A stretch of DNA of 64,000 nucleotides from DASSUW01 sp963830725 (GTDB lineage: Bacteria; Actinomycetota; Thermoleophilia; Solirubrobacterales; Solirubrobacteraceae). The first letter of the stretch is position 1; each line of letters begins with the position of its first letter. Made by a program: the position numbers and the translations under genes. The notes beneath the pieces are model-generated. The model made no database searches, was not told the origin of the DNA, and was given only the letters and a program-made list of their open reading frames with translations. Shown one piece after another: positions 26,034-36,156 of this stretch. The stretch lies in the NCBI GenBank assembly GCA_963830725.1, contig CAWHNO010000014.1, positions 124,001 to 188,000 on the forward strand. Reading direction: 5' to 3'.

Positions 26034-28110
26034 AGGTCGCCCTGCTGGGTGAAGTCGACGGCGAGCAGGTTCGGGTGCCGGTCGCGGATGCTGCTCGCAG
26101 TCGCGCGAGCGGCCCACCAGCACCGGCCGGGTGTTGACCTTGGCCGCGTTCGAAGGCTGCGGCGTCGGGTCCGTGTTCACCCAGTGGTTGATCAGCAACA
26201 AGGGCGCGCCGTCCGTCCCGCGATTGGGGACGCAAGTCTTCGGCCAGTTCGACGGGGTGGTCAGCAGCACGGCGCGCTTGAACGTGAACGGCGTCTCCTG
26301 CAGCGCCGCCTCGTAGCCGGCCGTGTACCAAGGAGCCGCACCGCCGTGGTTCTCGGCGTAGACGACGACCTGCTGGCCGCTGTCGATCATCTCGCGCAGC
26401 GTAGGGAAGGGGCCGGCCGGCGGGCCGCGGTAGACGTTCCTGATCAGTCCGGACTCCTCGAACGCGGTGACTACCGCGTCCGGCAGCACGTAGTCCTCGA
26501 TCACGATGATCAGCACCTCGTCGGGGCGCTCGACCAGGAACTCGCGTACCTCGCGCAGCGCGCCGGTCAGCTCGGTCGCGCCGAGCTCGCAGAAGCGATG
26601 GCAGAGGAACACGCCCGGCTCGCCCTCGCCCGGCAGGATGCGGTCGCGAATCCGCTGGATCGCGGCCAGCCCGGCGGGGCCGAGCGTCTCCTCGTACAGC
26701 TCGCGGTCCTTGTTCCCCGCTCGCTCCGAGCGTTCCGACAGGTCGGTGCGCACCGCCTTCCCGACCTGCAGCCCGTAGTGCGCATCGATCAGCAGGCCCC
26801 GCACGCCGGCGCGCAGCTGGTCGCGAATCGAGAGCGTATGGGCGGCAGAGAACCAGCCCTCCTCGTCGGAGGACGACATCGCGTTGTGCGACGCGGCCAG
26901 CGTGACCTCGTTCAGGCGCTTCCCGCACAGCTCCACCTGACCGTTACAGGCCGCGCTGCGGACCACGGCGGGCGCCGTGGTGCCGCCGCGCGTCAGGAAC
27001 ACGGCGACCACCGCGAACGCGATCAAACCCACCGCGACGGGCGCGAACGACGCCAGCAGGTCGCGGCGGCCGATCTCCGCGCGGGCCGCGCGCCGGTCGT
27101 GGGCGGCGCCGAGCAGCTCGTCCACCCCGGCATAGAGCACGAACAGCCCGCCGACGACGGCGAGCAGCCGCAGCGCGTTCAGCGGCGCGACCACGATCGC
27201 CAGGCCCACCACGGCGAGCGCGGCCCCACGCGCGACGCGCCAGACGGTCCGCCGCGGCGTCCGCGAGACCAGCTCCCATCCCTGCCGTCAGTGCCGGCCC
27301 GAGGTTCGGGAGCGTCCGTTCCGAGGCGACCGCGGCGGCGACGACCGTCGCGAGCGCCGCGACGAGCAGCAGCAGTCCGCTGAGATCGCCGAGGAACGCG
27401 TCCCACACGGCGCCGGTCGCGCGGCGGTCGACCGGCTGGTCGCTCGACAGCCGCTCGACCGCCACACGCGCGCCGGCGAGCAGCAGCACCGTCGTCACGG
27501 CGAGCCCGGCGATCGAGAAGCCCAGGACCTGGACGGCGCGCCGCCACTGCGCAGCCAGAGCGACGGCCACCGCGGCCGTGGCGATCGCGGCGACGATCAG
27601 CACGAACGAGAGCACTCGCAGGCGGTGGGCGGTCTCCGCGGCCGTCTCGGTCACGCGGTTCACGTACGTGAGCTGCAACGCGACGTCGGCCTGGATGCGG
27701 TCGATGCCGCGGACCGGCAGCTGCCCGAGCGCCGACTGCACGAGCACGCCGATGTCGCGCAGGTCGAGCCGCACGCGCGAGTCCTCGCCGGACAGCAGCG
27801 CGCCGTGCACGCGGCGCACGCCGTCCTCGAACAGCGCGATGAACGGCGGCGAGCCGGCGATGCCCGCGACGGCCGACTCGATCAGCGGCTTGGCCGAGAT
27901 CAGGTCGGGCACCTCGCGCAGGACGACGCGGTCGGTGATCTCCCGGCTGAGGACGCTGCGCACGTCCGGGTCGGCGAGCGCGGCGGCCGCACGGTCGGCG
28001 AAGGCGTTCTCCGACAGCAGCTCGTAGCGGAGGTAGCCGGCCACGACCGCCGCCACGGTCAGCAGGGCGGCGACGAAGAGCAGGACGCGGGCAACGACCT
28101 CCCGTCCCAC
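26003..28110 (-). CDS. membrane-anchored PLC-like phosphodiesterase (two frameshifts)
   Basis: Pieces in three frames give ~700 residues. The N-terminal half has a membrane segment, an extracytoplasmic domain and four more membrane segments (LSFVLIVAAIATAAVAVALA, LRLLAVVGGLFVLYAG, APVAVGLIAFAVVAVFL). The C-terminal half resembles PI-specific phospholipase C: TLAASHNAMSSSDEEGWFSA with a catalytic-type His, GVRGLLIDAHYG and VFLCHRFCEL. Breaks lie near 27288 and 26097; after the second, the frame ends DLYGAVDELNR at 26003. It follows rmlA by 10 nt. Substrate unknown; a cell-envelope phosphodiester is likely. Confidence 0.75.
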
Positions 28111-28120
28111 GCGGCGCTCC

Positions 28121-29197
28121 CTACAGGATCCCGATCTCCGACTTGTCGCCCACCATGAACCGGTAGGCGCGCGGCTGCCGGTCGCCGCGCGAGATGGCCA
28201 CGTCGCGGCCGAGCAGCGAGGACTCCATGCGGCCGTCGAGGCCGCGCACCGACGAGCCCTCGAGCAGGATCGAGTGCTCCACCTCGGCGCCCTCGATCAC
28301 GCAGCTGCGGCCGACCGCCGTGTAGGGGCCGATGTAGGCGTCGCGCACCACCGCGCCGGCGCCGATGATCGCCGGGCCGCGCACCGTCGCCCGCTCGAGC
28401 ACGGCGCCGGCCTCGACCACCACGCGCCCGTCGACCTGTGCCTCGACCAGCTCGCCGTCGATCCGGCGCACGAGCGTGTCGAGGATCAGGCGGTTGGCCT
28501 CCAGCATGTCGTCGAGCCGGCCGGTGTCCTTCCACCAGCCGCGCACGATGTGCGGCTCGACGCGGTGGTCGTTGTCGACGAGCCACTGGATCGCGTCGGT
28601 GATCTCGAGCTCGCCGCGCGCCGACGGCTCGATCGCGTGGGCGGCCTCGTGGATCCGCGGCGTGAACATGTAGACCCCGACGAGCGCGAGGTCGGTCGCC
28701 GGCTCCGGCGGCTTCTCGACGAGGCGCACCACGGCGCCGTCGCCGCCCAGCTCGGCGACGCCGTAGTTCTGCGGGTCCGGCACGGGCGTGAGCAGGATCA
28801 GCGCCTCGGGGGACTGCTCGCGGAACTCCTGGACGAGGTCCTCCATCCCACCCTGGAGCAGGTTGTCGCCGAGGTACATGACGAACGGCGACGCGCCGAG
28901 GAACGGCTCGGCGGTGAGCACCGCATGGGCCAGCCCCGCGGGCTCGTCCTGGAGGATGTACGTGATCTCGACGCCGAACCGCGAGCCGTCACCCGTGACC
29001 TGGCGGATCTCGTCGCCGGTCTCGGGCGCGATGATGATGCCGACCTCGCGGATGCCCGCCGCCGCCATCGCCTCGATGCCGTAGAAGAGGACCGGCTTGT
29101 TGGCCACCGGCACGAGCTGCTTGGCCGAGGTGAAGGTGATCGGGCGCAGCCGCGTGCCGCGCCCGCCGGACAGGATCAGGCCCTTGAGGTCGTCCAT
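28121..29197 (-). CDS. rmlA: glucose-1-phosphate thymidylyltransferase, long form
   Basis: 358 residues. It makes dTDP-glucose, the first step toward dTDP-rhamnose. The N-terminal nucleotidyl-transferase motif is GLILSGGRGTRLRPITFTSA; LGDNLLQGGMEDLV and WWKDTGRLDDMLEANRLIL complete the core. A C-terminal left-handed beta-helix (GPAIIGAGAVVRDAYIGPYT) marks the long archaeal/actinobacterial type. TAGGCT lies 9 nt upstream of ATG 29197. It is separated from rmlBD by ~8 kb. Confidence 0.93.
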   Translation of the reverse strand: MDDLKGLILSGGRGTRLRPITFTSAKQLVPVANKPVLFYGIEAMAAAGIREVGIIIAPETGDEIRQVTGDGSRFGVEITYILQDEPAGLAHAVLTAEPFLGASPFVMYLGDNLLQGGMEDLVQEFREQSPEALILLTPVPDPQNYGVAELGGDGAVVRLVEKPPEPATDLALVGVYMFTPRIHEAAHAIEPSARGELEITDAIQWLVDNDHRVEPHIVRGWWKDTGRLDDMLEANRLILDTLVRRIDGELVEAQVDGRVVVEAGAVLERATVRGPAIIGAGAVVRDAYIGPYTAVGRSCVIEGAEVEHSILLEGSSVRGLDGRMESSLLGRDVAISRGDRQPRAYRFMVGDKSEIGIL

Positions 29198-29316
29198 GGC
29201 CGGCTGAGCCTAGAGGAATCGGCCGGATCCGCCGACGTAGGACGCAGCGTGTCCGCGCCCACCGCTGCAGGCCGGCACCCTCTCCAGCGAGGGATTCCGG
29301 CCGCTTCGCGGGCGCA

Positions 29317-29397
29317 TGGCGCTTTAACCGGCATATGTCCGGGAAAGGCGCCAGGGACCGCCGGCGGCGCCGGCTCCCTCGCCTCCTTACCCAGCCG
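29317..29397. repeat. variant palindromic element D with conserved tail
   Basis: Hairpin 29317-29353 (TGGCGC ... GCGCCA outer arms, CCGG...CCGG inner arms) has the same architecture as copies A-C, with a different inner stem that still pairs. The block CCTCCTTACCCAGCCG at 29382-29397 is identical to 44761-44776 beside copy C. It lies between rmlA and the oxidoreductase gene. Confidence 0.65.
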
Positions 29398-29407
29398 ATG
29401 TTCGTCC

Positions 29408-29857
29408 CTAGTACACCCCGGCGAGCTTGCGGTGGTCCCAGCTCGCGACCGACCGCACCACGAACTGCAGGCCCACGCGCTTCGTTGCCTGCGCCCGCAG
29501 GTGATCGGGTTCGACCGGCCCGCCCGTGTAGCGCTCGAAGATCTCGACCCCGAGCTCGAGCACGTGCTCGCGGTGGATCACCGCCTCGGCCTTCAGCATC
29601 ACGCCCCGCAGCTCTTGGTACTCGGAGCCGGTCTCGACCTGCAGCGTGCAGCGCGGATCGCGCTCGAGGTTGCGGACCTTCTGGGACTTGGCGTACGTCC
29701 AGGCCCAGACCTCGCCGTCGCGGACCACGTACCAGAGCGGCATCAGGTGCGGCCAGCCGTCACGGCCCAGGGTGGCGCAGGTCACCACGCGCTGCTCGTC
29801 GAGGAAGCCCCCGACCTCCTCGGCCGACATCGCGATCTGGGCGCGCCGGCTGCTCAC
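29408..29857 (-). CDS. pyridoxamine-5'-phosphate-oxidase-like (FMN/F420) protein
   Basis: 149 residues, split-barrel fold. The sequence VVTCATLGRDGWPHLMPLWY, then WAWTYAKSQKVRNLERDPRC, is typical of the actinobacterial PPOX-class F420- or FMN-dependent enzymes. The cofactor cannot be fixed by eye. GTG 29857 overlaps the stop of the PafBC gene (GTGA), so the two are translated together. Confidence 0.85.
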   Translation of the reverse strand: MSSRRAQIAMSAEEVGGFLDEQRVVTCATLGRDGWPHLMPLWYVVRDGEVWAWTYAKSQKVRNLERDPRCTLQVETGSEYQELRGVMLKAEAVIHREHVLELGVEIFERYTGGPVEPDHLRAQATKRVGLQFVVRSVASWDHRKLAGVY

Positions 29858-31869
29858 GCGCTGGGCGCCAGCAGGCGCTCGGCTGCCGCCAGCACCGCCT
29901 CGCGCGCGGCCGGCGGCTCGAGCACCGCCGCGTCGCCGGCCTCCTTGAGGATCTCCTTGACCAGGTAGTCGATCCCCTGGAAGCGCAGCTCGACGACGAT
30001 CGAGCCGTCCTCGCTCTCGGCGATGACGGTGCGCTCCTCGCGCGCCCAGCGTGCCTGCTCGGGCGAGATCCACACGCGTGCGACCTGCGAGCCCTCGATC
30101 TCGCCCGTGCGCGGCCAGCCGCCGACGTCGGCGAGCGGGGCCAGCTCGGGGCGCCGCTCGAAGTGCTCGTCGAGCGCGACGGCGCTCTTGATCCGGTCGA
30201 GCCGGAAGTGCTTGAGCCGGTCCTCGAAGGCCGCGACGTACCAGGCCTCGCGGCCGTTGAACAGCGCGTAGGGCTCCACCCGGCGCTGCGAGAGCTTCTG
30301 CTCCGAGGACCAGTACTCGAAGCTCAGCAGCCGGCTCTCGTGCACGGCCCGCTCGACCGTGTGGGCGACATCGTCGGCGACCGTCGGCGAGGTGATCTGG
30401 AGGCCCTCCTCGACCGGATCGTGCCCAAGCGCCGCGACGACCTTCTCGCGCGCGCTGCCGAGCTCGGGCTGCGCGAGGTTGAGCAGGTCGATGGCCGCCA
30501 CCAGCGCCTTGGCCTCGATCGGCAACAGGCGCGCCGGGCGGTCGAAGGTGTCCGAGTACGGCTCGGGGTCGACCTCGATCTCGCCGCTCGGCAGCACCTC
30601 GGCGTAGATCACGTACGCGCCGCCGCCGAAGTTGACGACGTTGAGCACCGAGATGTCCTCGCGCAACTCCTGCGGCGACATCTTCAGCTGCTCGCAGACC
30701 TCGTCGACCGGGAGCCGGCGGCCCTCGCGGCCGGCCGCGATCAGCACCGACGCGAGCGTCACCAGCCGGGCGAAGCGCTCGGGCCGGATCGTGCCCTCGC
30801 CGCCGCGGCCGCGCCCGTTGGCGTCGCTCTCGACCTCCGCCACGGGCGGCTCCGCAGTCACTGCGGGCGGCTCGCCCCGGTGCAGCTCGACGATCCTGTC
30901 GACCCGCTCGCGCGCCTCCTCGACGAGCGCCGGCGGGCCGTCGATGCGCGCGTGCTCGCGCAGGCCGAGCGCCCACGAGATCAGCAGCCGCGGAAGCGCG
31001 TAGTCGGTGTGGAACACGTTGTCGCGCAGCTCGCCGTAGGCGCCGAACTGACGCTCGACGTACCACGAGATGTCATCCGAGACCCAGATCTCCGCCGTCT
31101 CGACCGTGTCGCCGAGCTGCCACGGGGTGCGGCCGGCGTACTCGCGCGGGTCGAAGTCGGCCGGGCGCTGGAAGTCGTGCTCGGCCTTGGTCGCGTACGC
31201 CACCTTGCCGCGGATGCGCGAGAGCCGGAACATGCGCACGCCGGCACGCTCGTGCGAGTAGCCGACGAGGTAGAACTGCCCGCCCTCGAACAGCAGGTGG
31301 TACGGATCCACCTTGCGCAGCGCCGTGGCGTCGGACTGCATCGTGTAGTACTCGAACTCGATCCGCTTGCGGCGGTAGATCGCGGTGTCGATCTTGGCCA
31401 GCCGCGCCGACAGCTCCGCGCCGCCGGCCGACGCCGTGATGCCGAGCCCGATCGTCTGCCGCAGGTCCGAGCCGAGCGGGCTCGGCCGGCCCCAGGTGAT
31501 CTGCTGCAGCGCGAGCCGCAGCGGCTCGGCGTAGGCGAACTCGCCGTCGAGCAGCGTCAGCGCCGTCTGGAGGGCGGCGCGCTCGTCGTCGGTGAACTCG
31601 ATCGCCGGCAGGTGGAAGGCCTCCGGGGCGAGCGAGTAGTTCTCCTGCTCGGAGAAGCCGTCGGCCGGCTTGTCGACCGTGAGGTGGATGCCGAGCGCGT
31701 CGAGCTCGGCGCGGTCGGCGTAGAACCGGCGGGCGAAGGCGTCCTCGGTCATGTCCGAGTAGCCCTCGACGTCGCGCCGGATCTCGGTGGCGGTCACCGG
31801 CCGGCGCTCGGCCATCAGATACGAGATCAGGGAGAGCTGCCTGATCAGTTTTTCGGTGTCCTTCGCCAA
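29854..31869 (-). CDS. pafBC: fused double WYL-domain regulator (PafB-PafC type)
   Basis: 671 residues made of two similar halves, each with a winged helix and a WYL domain plus C-terminal extension. The first half starts AKDTEKLIRQLSLISYLMAE with WYL core EFEYYTMQSDATALRKVDPY. The second starts RFARLVTLASVLIAAGREGR with SFEYWSSEQKLSQRRVEPYA. This is the layout of the DNA-damage activator PafBC, which is encoded as two genes in mycobacteria and as one fused gene in some actinobacteria. Start TTG 31869. It is coupled to the PPOX gene. Confidence 0.85.
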   Translation of the reverse strand: MAKDTEKLIRQLSLISYLMAERRPVTATEIRRDVEGYSDMTEDAFARRFYADRAELDALGIHLTVDKPADGFSEQENYSLAPEAFHLPAIEFTDDERAALQTALTLLDGEFAYAEPLRLALQQITWGRPSPLGSDLRQTIGLGITASAGGAELSARLAKIDTAIYRRKRIEFEYYTMQSDATALRKVDPYHLLFEGGQFYLVGYSHERAGVRMFRLSRIRGKVAYATKAEHDFQRPADFDPREYAGRTPWQLGDTVETAEIWVSDDISWYVERQFGAYGELRDNVFHTDYALPRLLISWALGLREHARIDGPPALVEEARERVDRIVELHRGEPPAVTAEPPVAEVESDANGRGRGGEGTIRPERFARLVTLASVLIAAGREGRRLPVDEVCEQLKMSPQELREDISVLNVVNFGGGAYVIYAEVLPSGEIEVDPEPYSDTFDRPARLLPIEAKALVAAIDLLNLAQPELGSAREKVVAALGHDPVEEGLQITSPTVADDVAHTVERAVHESRLLSFEYWSSEQKLSQRRVEPYALFNGREAWYVAAFEDRLKHFRLDRIKSAVALDEHFERRPELAPLADVGGWPRTGEIEGSQVARVWISPEQARWAREERTVIAESEDGSIVVELRFQGIDYLVKEILKEAGDAAVLEPPAAREAVLAAAERLLAPSA

Positions 31870-32022
31870 ACCTGGTCCAACCTTAGACGCGACCGCCCGG
31901 CCGGGATCCGCCTACCCTGTGCCGACGCGCTTTTTGCGGAGTTTGACGACACAGTGCGCCTCGTCCTCATCGAAGAGCGGCAGTCTGCGCGAGATGATCG
32001 ACGCGCTGCTCGAGGAGCCCGC

Positions 32023-32810
32023 TTAGACGCGTCGGCCGACGATCAGCAGGTACTCGACCGGCGAGCTCCGCGGGGCCGCCGGGCGTGGCGGTGTTCCAGC
32101 GCTGCGCGAACTCCAGCGCCGCGCGCGTCGAGCTCCGCGCGGCGCTCGTCGTCGAGGCTCGCGTAGATCGCGACCACCGGGCCGAACGTCTGCTTGTAGA
32201 AGTCGAGGAAGCCCTGCGGGCCGCCCGGCCTGCGCTCGACGTACGTGTCGCGCGTGAACCGGAGCGAGACGCGGTCGCCGAAGAGCTCGCGGACGTGCTC
32301 CTCGACGCCCCACAGGATCGGCGGCCGGCCGTCGGACGGCGGCGCGTAGCGGCCGAACAGCTCGAAGAACTCGCCGGCCATGCCCTCGGGCGTGAACGTG
32401 AGCATGCCGATCGTGCCGCCCGGGCGGCACACGCGCACCAGCTCGTCCGCCACCGCCTGGTGGTCGGGCGCGAAGATGGCGCCGGCCGAGGAGGTCACCA
32501 CGTCGAACTCGCCGTCCGCGAACGGCAGCGCGGCGGCGTCCGCCTGCACCCACTCGAGCTCGACGCCGCACGCCTGCGCCTCGCGCCGGCCGGCCTCGAA
32601 CTGCGCGGGCTCGAGGTCGGAGGCGACCACGCTCGCGCCCGCCTGCGCCGCGCGGATGGCGACGTTGCCGGTGCCGGCCGCCACGTCGAGCACGCGCTGG
32701 CCGGGGGAGATGCCGCACGCGGCCACCAGGGTGGGGCCGAAGTTCCAGATCAGGTCCTTGGCGAAGCGGTGGTAGTCACCGAGCGCCCAGATGGTCGTCG
32801 TCGATTCCAT
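32023..32810 (-). CDS. class I SAM-dependent methyltransferase (two frameshifts near the end)
   Basis: About 262 residues. Motif I RVLDVAAGTGNVAIRAAQAG, motif II VQADAAALPFADGEFDVVTS and motif III ELVRVCRPGGTIGM are clear. The last ~35 residues need two frame changes (extra bases near 32120 and 32060) to reach VEYLLIVGRRV and the TAA at 32023. TAGTGT lies 6 nt before ATG 32810, a likely leaderless promoter. The substrate is unknown. About 150 nt to the PafBC start holds no convincing gene. Confidence 0.85.
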
Positions 32811-32891
32811 GGGATGACACTACGGTCGGCCGGCGGCCGTGTCGTCGCCCGCAGCGGCCATCTGATCGGCGCGCCATATAGCCAGAACTGG

Positions 32892-34464
32892 CTACAGGCC
32901 CGAGCGCACGGCGACGGCGGCGGCGGCCGTGCGCGAGGGGAGGTCGAGCTTGCGCAGGATGCTCGTCACATGCCGGTGCACCGTGTGCTCGCTCACGACC
33001 AGCCGCTCGGCGATCCCGCGGTTCGTCAGTCCTTCAGCGAGCAGCGCGAGCACCTCGCGCTCGCGCGGCGTCAGCTCCGGCAGCGGCGGGTCGGCGCCCG
33101 CGCCGAGCTCGCGCAGCCGGTCGCGCGCGGCGGCGGCCTCCCGCTCGGCGGCATCGGCGCGCCCGAGCGCGGCGAGGCTCGCGGCGAGCGCGAGCCGCGC
33201 CTGGGCGGCCTCGAACGGCGCGCCGCTGCGCGTGAAGGCGTCGATCGCGTCCTCCAGCAGCACGCGGGCGCGGTCGTGATCGCCGCGCGCGGCCGCGAGC
33301 GCGCCCTCGGCGGCGTCGGCGCACGCGCGCAGCGGCGCCGTCCCCACCACCCGCTCGACCTCGCGCAGCGACGCCAGCGCGTCCGCCGCTCCGTCGATGT
33401 CGCCGCTCGCGGCACGCGCCCGCACGAGCAGCTCGAGCGCCGGCGCCCGCGAGAGCCGGCGGTGCTCCGGCACGTTGCGCAGCAGCCGCTCGACGAGCTC
33501 GGCAGCGTCCTGCGCGTCGCCGCGGTCGAGCGCCATACGGGCCAGGCAGAGCTGCCCGCTCGAGGATCCCTCGGCGCGCGCGCACAGCTGCGCGGCCTCG
33601 CCGGAACGCCCCTGCCGGCGGCGCAGCTCGGCCAGGCCGGCGAGCGGGCCGCCGACCATCCCCGGCCGCGACCGCATGAAGTCCTCGATCGCGGCCTCGA
33701 GCATCGCCTCGGCGACGCTCCAGCGCCCGCGCCACAGGTGCACCGCGCCGTACTCGGCACGGCAGTAGGCGAGCATCATGCGGCTCCCGTAGCGCTCGGC
33801 GAACTCGGCGATCCGGTCGCACCATTGCGCCGCGCGGCCGTAGTCGAGCACCGCGGTGCAGGCCGAGACGAGGAAGCAGAAGGTCCAGGCGCCCGACATC
33901 GGGTTCTCGGCGCCGCCCTGCAGCGCCGCCACCGTCGCCTCGTCGAGCCGGCGCATACCCTCGTCGACACGGGCGCAGGCGACCAGCGTGGCGCCCTCGA
34001 GCGCCAGCCCGAGCATCTCGAGGTCGGGCACGCCGAGCCGGCGTCCCAGCTCAGAGGCGGTGCGCGCCAGCTCTGCGGCACGTTCGGTCTCGCCGCTCGC
34101 GTGGGCGATGTAGCCCGCGTGGAAGGCGAGCCAGCCGTGCTCGGGGCCGGGCTCGAGGCCCTCGAGGTGGCGCTCGGCACGCTGCAGCCAGCCGCTCGCG
34201 ACCGCCCACGAGGACGCGGAAGTCGAGCTCGTCGACCGCCAGCCAGAGCGCCATCCGCGCGGCGCCCTCCGCGTCTCCCCCGTCGCGGTACAGCGCGTAT
34301 GCGCGCTCGCGCGAGGCGAACACCGTGTCGCCGTCGTCGAGCCACCACGCCGCCCAGCTCAGCCCCTCGTGCGCCGCCGCCGTCTCCTCGGCGGCGAGCG
34401 CCGCGCGGAACGCCGCCGCGGCCTCCTCCCAGCGCGCGTGCTCGAGCTCGCTCCAGCCGTCCAC
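32892..34464 (-). CDS. LuxR-type regulator with TPR-like sensor (one frameshift)
   Basis: About 523 residues. It starts at GTG 34464 (DGWSELEHARWEEAAAAFRA). Helical TPR-like repeats fill the first ~440 residues, and the C-terminus has the GerE/LuxR HTH: LTPREREVLALLAEGLTNRG then RLVVSEHTVHRHVTSILRKL. A shift near 34218 (CGCGTCC) separates residues ~1-83 from the rest. It is co-directional with the YhaM-type gene 20 nt upstream. Confidence 0.85.
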
Positions 34465-34483
34465 GTCTGCATTGTCGCCCGGA

Positions 34484-35437
34484 TCAGGCGGCCTGGCGGG
34501 CGGCGAAGTAGGCGCCGCCGCCGAGCGCCCGGTCGTAGGCCGACCAGGCGGAGCCTTCGGGCAGCGCCTTCTCGAGCCGGTCGAACGAGCCGAGCTTGCC
34601 GCCCAGGTTGTCGATCATGTGCACGAGCGTCGCCTCGCGCGTGCACGGCACCACCGGCGACCCGTGCTCGAGCTGGCCGTGGTGGCTGAGGATGATGTGC
34701 AGCACGGCGGCCGCCAGCTCGTCCGGGAAGCCCGGGACGGCCTCGATCTCGCTGCGGATCCGGAAGTAGCCGAGCGCGATCTCGCCGTGCAGCTTGCCGA
34801 GGTCGGTCAGATCGATCGCCAGCGGGTCCGACGTGTAGGCGTCGAGCTTGCCGATGTCGTGCAGGAGCGCGCCGGTGATCGCCACGTCGCGGTCGATGTG
34901 CGGGAAGGTCGTCGAGATGACGGCCACCGCCTCGCCGACGCTCAGCGAGTGCTCGAGCAGCCCGTGGCGGTAGGCCTGGTGGTAGCGCTTGGCGGCCGGC
35001 GCGTCGCGGAACGCCGGCCAGGTCGGCGCGTCGGGCCCGAGCACGCGGTCGAGCAGCGTGCGCAGGTGCGGGCTCTGCACCTGCGCGATCAGGTCGCGCA
35101 GCGCCTGCTCCATGTGCCGGACCGGTCGCGGCGGGCCGTCGAGCAGGTCGGCCGGGTCGTACTCGTGCGCCTCGGCCGCTCGCAGCGAGCGGACGGCCAG
35201 CTCGGGCCCGTGGCGCGGGTGCAGCGCGTAGCGGCCCGCGACCGCGACGGGCGCGCCCGCCTCGCACACCGCGGCGAGCTCGGGAACGTGCTCGCGCACG
35301 AGCGCGACGACCGCGCCGGTGCGGTCGCCCAGCGTCAGCCGCAGGTACTCGCCGTCGCCGTTGGTGCGCAGCTCGCGCTCGCGCACGAGCAGGACCTGCT
35401 CGAAGTCCTGGCCGTCGACGAGCTCGCGAACGAACAT
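34484..35437 (-). CDS. YhaM-type 3'-5' exoribonuclease (OB fold + HD domain)
   Basis: 317 residues. The N-terminal OB-fold (EYLRLTLGDRTGAVVALVRE) binds nucleic acid; the HD hydrolase follows with YRHGLLEHSLSV, GALLHDIGKLDAY, ILSHHGQLEHG and VHMIDNLGGK supplying His/Asp metal ligands. This is the layout of YhaM/CBF1-type RNases. The start ATG 35437 (FVRELVDGQDFEQVLLVRER) is the family start; TAGCTT lies 8 nt upstream. Confidence 0.85.
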   Translation of the reverse strand: MFVRELVDGQDFEQVLLVRERELRTNGDGEYLRLTLGDRTGAVVALVREHVPELAAVCEAGAPVAVAGRYALHPRHGPELAVRSLRAAEAHEYDPADLLDGPPRPVRHMEQALRDLIAQVQSPHLRTLLDRVLGPDAPTWPAFRDAPAAKRYHQAYRHGLLEHSLSVGEAVAVISTTFPHIDRDVAITGALLHDIGKLDAYTSDPLAIDLTDLGKLHGEIALGYFRIRSEIEAVPGFPDELAAAVLHIILSHHGQLEHGSPVVPCTREATLVHMIDNLGGKLGSFDRLEKALPEGSAWSAYDRALGGGAYFAARQAA

Positions 35438-35489
35438 GGTGCCCAAAGCTAGAGCCGGCTGCGGACGGCTCCATGGCAACATCCACGAC

Positions 35490-36152
35490 ATGCCCACCGT
35501 CCTGATCACCGGCGGCACCGGCGGCCTGGGGGTGTCGGTCGTCGAGGTGTTCCTGGCCGCCGGCTGGCGTGTCGTCGTCACGTACATCGTCGAGGGCGAC
35601 CAGGAGCGGCTGCCGGAGCAGGCGGAGGCCGTGAAGGCCGATCTGGCCGACCCCGACGACGTCGGCCGCGCCGTACGCCTCGCCGCGAGCGACGACGAGG
35701 CGCCGCTGCGCGCGGTCGCCAACCTCGTCGGCGGCTTCAACGACGGCCAGCCCGTGGCCGACACGCCGTACACCGACTTCGAGGCGCAGTTCGCGCTCAA
35801 CCTGCGCCCGACCTACCTCGTCACCCAGTCCGCGCTGCCGCAGCTGGTGGCGGCGGGGGGCGGCGCGATCGTCTGCGTCTCCTCCAAGGCGGCGTTCGAG
35901 CCGTGGGCCGGCGGCTCGGGCTACGCCGCCTCGAAGGCGGCCGTCGCCGCCTTCGCCCGCGCCGTCGCCAAGGAGCACGCCGGCGACGGCGTCCGCTGCA
36001 ACGTCATCGTGCCGACGATGATCGACACGCCCGCCAACCGCGCCGCCTACCCGGACGCGAAGATGACGCCGCCGGAGCGAGTCGCCGGCGTCATCCGCTT
36101 CCTCTGCAGCGACGAGTCGGCGGCGCTCAACGGCGTCGTCGTCCCGGTCTAG
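35490..36152 (+). CDS. short-chain dehydrogenase/reductase
   Basis: 220 residues. Cofactor motif ITGGTGGLGVSVVEVF near the N-terminus, NLVGGF for the NNAG motif, catalytic Ser in IVCVSSKAAFEP and YAASKAAVAAFA (Tyr-x-x-x-Lys). NAD(P)-dependent oxidoreductase, substrate unknown. It is divergent from the YhaM-type gene with a 52-nt gap. Confidence 0.9.
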   Translation: MPTVLITGGTGGLGVSVVEVFLAAGWRVVVTYIVEGDQERLPEQAEAVKADLADPDDVGRAVRLAASDDEAPLRAVANLVGGFNDGQPVADTPYTDFEAQFALNLRPTYLVTQSALPQLVAAGGGAIVCVSSKAAFEPWAGGSGYAASKAAVAAFARAVAKEHAGDGVRCNVIVPTMIDTPANRAAYPDAKMTPPERVAGVIRFLCSDESAALNGVVVPV

Positions 36153-36156
36153 TGTC

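Noticed and set aside
19242..29197. A complete dTDP-rhamnose or O-antigen gene cluster
   Set aside because: rmlC is absent and unrelated operons separate rmlBD from rmlA; no polysaccharide export genes are present.
29198..29407. Coding gene between rmlA and the PPOX gene
   Set aside because: No sensible frame; the space is explained by the palindromic element and its tail.
31870..32022. A 36-codon plus-strand frame ending LREMIDALLEEPA
   Set aside because: No convincing start or homologue could be named; it may be a relic but cannot be supported as a gene.
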